Of a stretch of DNA of 64,000 nucleotides, positions 34,945-41,174 are shown in pieces. The first letter of the stretch is position 1. Every line of letters starts with the position of its first letter. The DNA is from Salipiger pallidus (GTDB lineage Bacteria > Pseudomonadota > Alphaproteobacteria > Rhodobacterales > Rhodobacteraceae). The notes below the pieces were generated by a model. It searched no databases and was not told the origin of the DNA. It worked only from the letters and a program-made list of their open reading frames with translations. The position numbers and the translations under genes are program-made. Where the stretch lies: NCBI RefSeq assembly GCF_014643635.1, contig NZ_BMJV01000001.1:874925-938924 (forward strand), read 5' to 3'.

Positions 34945-35469
34945 GTGAACCGCATGCTCTTTGGCATATGGAAAAGTTATCTCGCGCCACTCCTTGGCAG
35001 GCCGCCCCGATACCAGATCGGCGCGCTGTGCTACCGCAATGGCACCGCCGGGCTCGAGGTTCTGCTGATCACGTCGCGCACCACCCGTCGCTGGATCATC
35101 CCCAAGGGATGGCCGATGCAGGGCACGGACGCCGGCGGCACCGCGCTCGAGGAAGCGTGGGAAGAGGCCGGGATCAAACCGTGCGGTGGCAAGCCGCTGC
35201 GGATCGGGCGCTATCGTTACGACAAGATCATGGATGGCGGACTGCCGCTGTCCACCGAGGTGGATGTCTACGCCATCGAGATCGAAAAGCTCTACGACAG
35301 CTGGCCCGAGATGGAAGAACGCGAGCGCCGCTGGATGTCTCCCAAAGAGGCTGCGAAGCTGGTTGCCGAGCCTGAGCTGGCCGCGCTAGTGCGCGACCTT
35401 CCCGAGCTTCCCGACAGCCGCGGCAACGGGAAACGCGCGTCATCCGGCACAGCCGGAGACGCTTCCTGA
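34945..35469 (+). CDS. Nudix hydrolase (diphosphoinositol/dinucleotide type)
   Basis: A 174-residue Nudix protein with IGALCYRNGTAGLEVLLITS and WIIPKGWPM, the PKGW text of the diadenosine or diphosphoinositol polyphosphate group. The Nudix box reads GWPMQGTDAGGTALEEAWEE then AGI. The catalytic EE pair is kept, but the box Glu after five residues is Thr and the Arg of the REUxEExGU block is Glu, so it departs from consensus at two positions. Activity may be altered. The GTG at 34945 and ATG at 34954 are both possible starts; no ribosome-binding site decides. It is 53 bp upstream of the phosphate transporter gene on the same strand, a pairing that may link pyrophosphate chemistry to phosphate uptake (inference). 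Confidence 0.85.
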   Translation: MNRMLFGIWKSYLAPLLGRPPRYQIGALCYRNGTAGLEVLLITSRTTRRWIIPKGWPMQGTDAGGTALEEAWEEAGIKPCGGKPLRIGRYRYDKIMDGGLPLSTEVDVYAIEIEKLYDSWPEMEERERRWMSPKEAAKLVAEPELAALVRDLPELPDSRGNGKRASSGTAGDAS

Positions 35470-35522
35470 GGACGGCCCGGCGCCACAATGCGCCGGCCTC
35501 CCAGCGATCCAAGGACCCCCAC

Positions 35523-37016
35523 GTGACACAGCACGACCAGACCGGCACCGACGCTTCCGAGCGCCAGTGGAAGACGCTCGACCAGGACCTCAACCGGCTG
35601 TCCCGGCTCGAGGCCGCGACCATGTACACCTCGCGCTCGCTGGTGGGGATCGGCGTGTCGCTGGCCTTCGTCACGCTGGCCGCGCTCTCTGCGGCGCTGC
35701 TGGTGGGGCAGGAACCGCAGGGCCTCGTGGTGGCGGTGGCCGCCGCCTTCGGCGCCTACATGGCGCTCAACATCGGGGCCAACGACGTGGCCAACAACAT
35801 GGGCCCGGCGGTGGGCGCGCGGGCGCTGTCGATGCTGGGCGCCATTGCCATCGCCGCCATCTGCGAAACCGCCGGGGCGCTGCTGGCGGGGGGCGACGTG
35901 GTCTCGACCATCTCGAAGGGTATCGTCGATCCGGCGGGGCTGTCGGATGTGCGGGTCTTCGTCTGGGCCATGCTGGCGGCGCTGCTGTCCGCATCCATCT
36001 GGGTCAACCTTGCCACGGTGATCGGCGCGCCGGTGTCCACCACCCATTCGGTCGTGGGCGGCGTCATGGGCGCGGGCATCGCGGCGGCGGGCCTCGGGTC
36101 GGTGAGCTGGCCCACGATGGGCGCCATCGCCGCAAGCTGGGTCATCTCTCCGCTGCTGGGGGGCGTCTTCGCCGCCGCCATGCTGGCATTCATCAAGTGG
36201 AAGGTGATCTACGTCGAGGACAAGATCGCCGCCGCCCGCACCTGGGTGCCGGTGCTTATCGGCTTCATGGCCGGGGCCTTTGCCACCTACCTGTCGCTCA
36301 AGGGCCTTGGCAAAGTCATCGACATCGACATGGCCCACGCGCTGCTGATCGGCATCGCTGCCGGGGTCGTCGTCGGCTTCGTGTCGGTGCCGCTGGTCAA
36401 GCGTCAGTCCGAGGGGCTGGAGAACCGCAACCGGTCGCTCAAGGTGCTGTTCCGCCTGCCGCTTGTGGTTTCAGCGGCGCTGCTGTCCTTTGCTCATGGC
36501 GCCAACGACGTGGCGAATGCGGTCGGCCCGCTTGCGGCGGTGGTCTATGCCCAGCAGTCGGCGGGCGTTGCCGGTGAGGTGTCGATCCCGCTGTGGGTGA
36601 TGGTGATCGGTGCGCTGGGCATCTCGTTCGGCCTGATCCTCTTTGGGCCGAAGCTCATCGGCATGGTGGGCAACCAGATCACCAAGCTGAACCCCATGCG
36701 CGCCTATTGCGTCGCCCTTTCGGCGGCGATCACGGTGATCGCTGCGTCGTGGCTCGGGCTGCCGGTCAGCTCCACCCACATCGCCGTTGGCGGCATCTTC
36801 GGCGTCGGATTCTTCCGCGAATGGTACATGGAGCGCAACCGCCCCGGCCGGGTCAAGGGCGCGGCCCGTCCCCTGGCAAGCCGCGAACGACGCCGCCGCA
36901 AGCTGGTGCGCCGGTCGCATTTCATGACCATCGTCGCCGCCTGGGTCATCACCGTGCCCGCCGCCGCGATGCTGTCAGCTCTGTGCTTCTGGGCCCTGCG
37001 CGCCATGGGCGTCTGA
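35523..37016 (+). CDS. inorganic phosphate transporter, Pit family
   Basis: A 497-residue inner-membrane permease with two PHO4 repeats. Each carries the signature: GANDVANNMGPAVGARAL near residue 85 and GANDVANAVGPLAAVVY near residue 325. STTHSVVGGVMGAG and SSTHIAVGGIFGVG give the second conserved motif of each half. Family members take up metal-phosphate with proton symport at low affinity. An N-terminal soluble extension of about 40 residues is present. Possibly co-transcribed with the preceding Nudix gene. Confidence 0.93.
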   Translation: MTQHDQTGTDASERQWKTLDQDLNRLSRLEAATMYTSRSLVGIGVSLAFVTLAALSAALLVGQEPQGLVVAVAAAFGAYMALNIGANDVANNMGPAVGARALSMLGAIAIAAICETAGALLAGGDVVSTISKGIVDPAGLSDVRVFVWAMLAALLSASIWVNLATVIGAPVSTTHSVVGGVMGAGIAAAGLGSVSWPTMGAIAASWVISPLLGGVFAAAMLAFIKWKVIYVEDKIAAARTWVPVLIGFMAGAFATYLSLKGLGKVIDIDMAHALLIGIAAGVVVGFVSVPLVKRQSEGLENRNRSLKVLFRLPLVVSAALLSFAHGANDVANAVGPLAAVVYAQQSAGVAGEVSIPLWVMVIGALGISFGLILFGPKLIGMVGNQITKLNPMRAYCVALSAAITVIAASWLGLPVSSTHIAVGGIFGVGFFREWYMERNRPGRVKGAARPLASRERRRRKLVRRSHFMTIVAAWVITVPAAAMLSALCFWALRAMGV

Positions 37017-37023
37017 GCCCTAA

Positions 37024-37050
37024 CCCCGGCCCGCCCACGGGTGGCCGGGG
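37024..37050 (+). terminator. hairpin after the phosphate transporter gene
   Basis: CCCCGGCC and GGCCGGGG flank an inner CGCCC/GGGTG pairing, giving a long GC stem 8 bp after the stop codon. No T-run follows, so it is a 3'-end structure or a Rho-independent terminator of low confidence. Confidence 0.45.
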
Positions 37051-37146
37051 CCGCAGCACTGGCAAGATGCCGCCTGCAACTCTATCTAACGCACGTACCC
37101 ACGCGGATTTCGCGCCGGGCAGCGACGACAGACAGGGAGACCGCAC

Positions 37147-38574
37147 TTGGTCATCGGACACTTCGCCGACAGCATCACCCGCAGCCTTGGCAACGTCACG
37201 GACACGCTTGCCCAGCCGTTCACCGAACCGGTGATCCGGCTTGGTGTGACGGGGCTCAGCCGGGCGGGTAAGACGGTGTTCATCACCTCACTGGTGGCGA
37301 ACCTGCTGGACCGCGCGCGGATGCCGCAGCTGGTCGCCGAGGCCGAGAACCGTATCCTTGCCGCCCACCTGCAACCGCAGCCCGACGACACCATGCCGCG
37401 CTTCGACTACGAACAGCATCTGGGTGCGCTGACCTCCGCCACGCCGTTCTGGCCCGAGGGAACCCGCGCCGTGTCACAGCTGCGCCTGTCGCTGAAGCTG
37501 CGGCCCACCGGCCTGCTCGCGGGGGTGTCCGGGGCGCGCAAGGTCCACCTCGACATCGTGGATTACCCCGGAGAATGGCTGCTTGATCTGGGGCTGATGG
37601 ACAAGACCTACGACCAGTGGGCCGCCGACACCCTGTCGCGCCTTGCCAAGCGCCCCGGTGGAGAGACCTACCTTGCGATGGCCCGCTCCGAGGACGGCTC
37701 TGCCCCCTTCGAGGAGCCGCGCGCCAAGGCGCTCGCCGCCAGCTTTACCCAGGCGCTGCACACCGCGCGCAACGCGGGCTTTTCCGACTGCACCCCGGGG
37801 CGCTTTCTGCTGCCCGGCGAGAAAGAGGGCAGCCCCGCGCTGACCTTCGCCCCCCTTCCCCCTGTGGCAGACGCACCGCGCAAATCGCTTCAGCGCGAGA
37901 TGGAGCGGCGGTTCGAAGCCTACAAGAGCCAGATCGTAAGGCCCTTCTTCCGGGACCACTTCAGCCGCATCGACCGGCAGGTTGTTCTGGTGGACGCGCT
38001 TGGCGCGATCCACGCGGGGCCTGCGGCGGTCGAGGATCTGCGCCGCACAATGGCCGAGATCCTCGGAGCCTTCCGCCCCGGCGCCAACGCCTTTTTGCAA
38101 AGCCTGCTGCTGGGCCGCCGGGTCGAGAAGATCCTCTTTGCCGCCACCAAGGCCGACCACCTGCACCATTCCCAGCACGGCCGGCTGTCGGCGATCATGG
38201 AGGCGCTGACCCGTGACGCCCGTGACCGGGCGCGCTTTGCCGGGGCCGAGACGCACTCCATGGCTATTGCCGCCCTGCGCGCCACGGTGGAACAGACCCT
38301 GCCCCACGAGGGTCGCAGCCTTGATTGCGTGCGCGGCACATTGCTGAAGGACGACGGCACCCGTGGCCGGGAAGCGGCGTTCTACCCCGGAGAGCTGCCA
38401 CAGGATCCTGGCCGCCTGCTCGGCGTGGCCCGCGAAGGGGCCGAGAAATGGCTCGACGGCGATTATTCCATCATGCGCTTTGCCCCGGCACCGCTGTCGC
38501 TGAAGCCCAATGAAGGCCCGCCGCATATCCGGCTCGACCGGGCGGCACAGTTCCTCTTCGGGGACCGGCTGTGA
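37147..38574 (+). CDS. ycjX: YcjX-like P-loop protein (DUF463)
   Basis: A 475-residue predicted NTPase. The Walker A motif GLSRAGKTVFITSLVAN is near residue 38, and DIVDYPGEWLLDL is the probable Walker B/switch region. Members sit beside ycjF across proteobacteria and are linked to envelope stress (Psp/sigma-32 related in enterics), but no reaction is established. It starts with TTG; AGGGAG lies about 7 nt before it, and the protein aligns in style with family N-termini (DSITRSLGNVTDTLAQPFTE). First gene of a three-gene operon in which successive genes overlap by 4 bp. Confidence 0.9.
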   Translation: MVIGHFADSITRSLGNVTDTLAQPFTEPVIRLGVTGLSRAGKTVFITSLVANLLDRARMPQLVAEAENRILAAHLQPQPDDTMPRFDYEQHLGALTSATPFWPEGTRAVSQLRLSLKLRPTGLLAGVSGARKVHLDIVDYPGEWLLDLGLMDKTYDQWAADTLSRLAKRPGGETYLAMARSEDGSAPFEEPRAKALAASFTQALHTARNAGFSDCTPGRFLLPGEKEGSPALTFAPLPPVADAPRKSLQREMERRFEAYKSQIVRPFFRDHFSRIDRQVVLVDALGAIHAGPAAVEDLRRTMAEILGAFRPGANAFLQSLLLGRRVEKILFAATKADHLHHSQHGRLSAIMEALTRDARDRARFAGAETHSMAIAALRATVEQTLPHEGRSLDCVRGTLLKDDGTRGREAAFYPGELPQDPGRLLGVAREGAEKWLDGDYSIMRFAPAPLSLKPNEGPPHIRLDRAAQFLFGDRL

Positions 38575-39128
38575 TCCGCCTGCGCCCCGCCGCGCCCACG
38601 GACGCCGGCAGCCTCGGGGCGATGATGACCGAGGCCACAGCCGAGCACGGTTGGAAGCCGCGCCTACACAGCGGAGCCGAAGACATCGCCCACGCGGGCG
38701 CGATGATCGACCGGGGCTGGGTGTCACTGGCCGAGGGCCCCACGGGCGAGCCGCTGGGGTTCATGGCCCGCGAGGGGGCTTACGTGCATGCGCTTTTCGT
38801 CGCGCCCGGCGCCCGGCGCGGCGGCATCGCGCGACGGCTACTGGCGCAGGCGCAGGCCGCCTGTGACCGGCTGGAACTCTGGGCTTTCGAAGCCAACACT
38901 GCAGCGCGCGCGTTCTATGACAGCGCCGGGTTCGAGATCACTGCGCGCGGCGACGGAGACCGCAGCGACGAGGGTCTGCCCGAGATCCATTACCGCTGGA
39001 CCGCGCCGGTCGCCACTGCGCGCGCCACAAACGTTTCCGAACCCTCCGAACCCTCCGAACCCTCCGAACCCTCCGAACCCTCCGAACCCTCCGAACCCTC
39101 CGAACCCTCCGAGGAGCGCAGCCGATGA
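38571..39128 (+). CDS. GNAT N-acetyltransferase with a Ser-Glu-Pro repeat tail
   Basis: A 185-residue acetyltransferase. The acetyl-CoA site is visible as VAPGARRGGIARRLL (Q/RxxGxG/A), followed by the C-terminal strand LWAFEANTAARAFYDSAGFE. GTG start overlaps the ycjX stop by 4 bp, and its own stop overlaps the ycjF ATG by 4 bp. After residue 151 come eight exact Ser-Glu-Pro triplets encoded by a 9-bp tandem repeat. The gene interrupts the usual ycjX-ycjF neighbour pair. The acetylation target is unknown. Confidence 0.88.
   Translation: MIRLRPAAPTDAGSLGAMMTEATAEHGWKPRLHSGAEDIAHAGAMIDRGWVSLAEGPTGEPLGFMAREGAYVHALFVAPGARRGGIARRLLAQAQAACDRLELWAFEANTAARAFYDSAGFEITARGDGDRSDEGLPEIHYRWTAPVATARATNVSEPSEPSEPSEPSEPSEPSEPSEPSEERSR
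39036..39107 (+). repeat. 9-bp tandem repeat within the GNAT gene
   Basis: Eight identical TCCGAACCC units encode Ser-Glu-Pro, followed by one variant TCCGAGGAG. The repeats are at the protein's C-terminal tail, so copy-number change by slippage would alter tail length in steps of three residues without shifting frame. Confidence 0.97.
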
Positions 39129-40162
39129 GCCATCCCGAAGACAAGGCCAATCGCGGCCCCGTGCTGATCGAGCTGGGCGACGACAGCCCCCGTATGACCC
39201 CGTCGGACGCTCCGCCCGTGCCCGAGCCCGAAGCCGCCCCCGGCCTGCCCGAGGGGCGTGCCATGGCCACCGCTGCCGCCCTCGCGGCCCGTCGCCCCTC
39301 GCGGCTGGCGCGCTGGTTCTGGGCGCTGCTGGGCGCGCTGGTGTCGGCGCTGGTGTCGATCGCCGCATGGCGCTTTGTCACCGACCTCGTGGCCTCTGTG
39401 CCGGTGCTGGGCTACGCGCTCAGCGCGCTAATGGTGCTGTTCGTGATGGTGGTGCTGCTTATTGTCGTCAAGGAACTGGCCGCCCTGTCGCGGCTCGGGA
39501 CCGTTGACGCGCTGCACCGCGCCGCGGACAGGGCGCTGGCAGACGACGACCTCAAGGCTGCGCGTGCCACGGTGGACAAGCTGGCCAAGCTCTATGCGGG
39601 CCGCGATGACACCGCATGGGGACGCGAGCGCCTGCGCGACCGTTCGCCCGAGATCTTCGATGCCGCTGGGGTGCTGGGCCTTGCGGAAAACGAGCTTCTA
39701 GGGCCTCTCGATGCCGCCGCGCGGCGCGAGGTCGAGGCCTCGGCCCGGCAGGTGGCCACCGTGACCGCGCTGGTGCCGCTGGCGCTGGCGGACGTGGTGG
39801 CGGCGCTTGGGGCGAACCTTCGCATGATCCGCCGCATCGCCGAGATCTATGGCGGGCGGTCCGGCACGCTGGGCAGTTGGCGGCTGACCCGGGCGGTGAT
39901 GTCCCACCTCGTGGCGACGGGGGCCGTGGCCGTGGGAGACGACATGCTCGAGCCGATCCTCGGAGGAGGCATTCTCGGCAAGCTGTCGCGCAGATTCGGC
40001 GAGGGGATGGTGAACGGCGCCCTGACAGCCCGCGTCGGCGTTGCCGCGATGGAGGTCTGCCGCCCCCTGCCCTTCGCAGCAGGCAAGCGGCCTTCGGTGC
40101 GCTCGATCATCCGCACGTCGCTCGCGGGCCTCGTGACCACCGGCGGCAAGAGGGACCACTGA
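39125..40162 (+). CDS. ycjF: YcjF-like membrane protein (TIGR01620)
   Basis: A 345-residue inner-membrane protein. After a soluble N-terminus it has two close transmembrane helices (RWFWALLGALVSALVSIAAW and ALSALMVLFVMVVLLIVVKE). The C-terminal DUF697-like domain includes LGANLRMIRRIAEIYGGRSG and LTARVGVAAMEVCRPLPF. The partner of YcjX in proteobacteria; function unresolved. Overlaps the upstream GNAT gene by ATGA, so the three genes are translationally coupled. Confidence 0.9.
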   Translation: MSHPEDKANRGPVLIELGDDSPRMTPSDAPPVPEPEAAPGLPEGRAMATAAALAARRPSRLARWFWALLGALVSALVSIAAWRFVTDLVASVPVLGYALSALMVLFVMVVLLIVVKELAALSRLGTVDALHRAADRALADDDLKAARATVDKLAKLYAGRDDTAWGRERLRDRSPEIFDAAGVLGLAENELLGPLDAAARREVEASARQVATVTALVPLALADVVAALGANLRMIRRIAEIYGGRSGTLGSWRLTRAVMSHLVATGAVAVGDDMLEPILGGGILGKLSRRFGEGMVNGALTARVGVAAMEVCRPLPFAAGKRPSVRSIIRTSLAGLVTTGGKRDH

Positions 40163-40393
40163 AAGGCGCGCGATCGACCGCCGGAAACCGCACATCCCGT
40201 CGGTGCCGGCCGCCCCCGAAGTCGCCAAACGAAGCAACGGCCTTTTCGCCATGACCGTTTCGCCTTGATCGTTTCGCCATGGGCCGACGGCACCGCATGG
40301 CGCAGGCGAGTGGCTCTGCTCGGCAGGCGTCGAATATGCTGGCGGGGCTGGTCAGATCATCAGCACGGGCGTCTGTCCGCCTGCGCTGAGTCT
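40163..40393. other. intergenic stretch after ycjF
   Basis: No gene. This is the convergent space between ycjF and the small membrane protein gene. I found no strong terminator here. Confidence 0.5.
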
Positions 40394-40654
40394 CTAGTCC
40401 ACCGCCACCGGAGCCGCATAGGCCCCGCCGTCGCCCGAAAGGTCGCGTGTGGTGGTCAGTGCATCGAAGGCGACAAACACCCCGAGGCTCAGCAAGACCC
40501 CGAACACCGCCAGGGCTGCGCCATCAAAGCCGCGCAGGTCGTCCGCATCCGGCTCGTCTGCCGGATCCAGCGCCGGGATTGCCCGGTCGCGTGCCCGCTG
40601 CTGCGCCGGATCGGGCGCAAAGCTTTGGGAAATATCGTGGTTCGTGATGGACAT
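40394..40654 (-). CDS. small single-pass membrane protein
   Basis: An 86-residue protein, start MSITNHDISQSF, chosen because AAGGA lies 8 nt upstream; a longer frame with an earlier Met lacks one. A charged N-terminal half (ARDRAIPALDPADEPDADD) precedes one helix (GAALAVFGVLLSLGVFVAFDAL). A short tail ends PVAVD. I do not recognise a family. It lies alone between ycjF (convergent) and ileS (divergent). Confidence 0.65.
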   Translation of the reverse strand: MSITNHDISQSFAPDPAQQRARDRAIPALDPADEPDADDLRGFDGAALAVFGVLLSLGVFVAFDALTTTRDLSGDGGAYAAPVAVD

Positions 40655-41001
40655 GGCAGCGTCCTTGAAAGGTTGGACCGCCCCGTTGCGACGCAGTGCA
40701 GAACGCGGCGCAGCAGGGAGAGGCTCGGGAATGTCCGGACCGGCGAGCAGTGCCGGACCGTAGTCAACGCTGCATTGCATCGTTTTCGTTCCACTGTCTC
40801 GGAGGGAAATCCGCCCCCTCGAAACGAGGCGAAATGCCGCTCATGGACGAGTTTTCCACGGGCCGGTTCCCGCCATGAGGGCGCTCGAAAAACGGGCATC
40901 ACGCAGGGTTCCGCCCAACCGGCGCGAAAGGCACGGAAATCCGCGCAACCAAGTGGATGGCCCGGCAGCCCCGCAGCATTGCGTCCCCGGCGCCACAGGC
41001 T
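40655..41001. other. gene-free stretch upstream of ileS
   Basis: About 350 bp that must carry the promoter of the small membrane protein gene on the minus strand. No credible coding frame. The following 41002-41174 holds a candidate promoter, leader peptide and hairpin described separately. Confidence 0.5.
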
Positions 41002-41031
41002 CTGGACCATTGCCCGCCCCACCCCTATAAG
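41002..41031 (+). promoter_or_regulatory. candidate ileS promoter
   Basis: CTGGAC and TATAAG are separated by 18 bp. A transcript starting 7-8 nt after the TATAAG would begin at or next to the ATG of the short reading frame at 41039. It would carry about 137 nt ahead of ileS. Confidence 0.4.
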
Positions 41032-41038
41032 CGCCGCC

Positions 41039-41089
41039 ATGATGGGACGTTTCGAGATCATCATTCGAATTACCTGCCCGGCGCTCTGA
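41039..41089 (+). promoter_or_regulatory. possible Ile-rich leader peptide of ileS
   Basis: A 16-codon frame, MMGRFEIIIRITCPAL, has four isoleucine codons (ATC ATC ATT, then ATT) in five positions out of six, and stops 85 bp before ileS. It would be nearly leaderless from the candidate promoter. The end of the frame overlaps the left arm of an inverted repeat, CCCGGCG at 41077-41083 with CGCCGGG at 41100-41106. That layout is what attenuation by stalled ribosomes needs. No T-run follows the hairpin, and the frame stays open for a long way upstream, so this may be chance. Confidence 0.35.
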
Positions 41090-41174
41090 CTTCAGGAGTC
41101 GCCGGGACAAGGCGTATGGACCCGCCGCGCCGCACCATCCTTCCAGACAGTTACAGCCACCGGGACCGCAAAAC

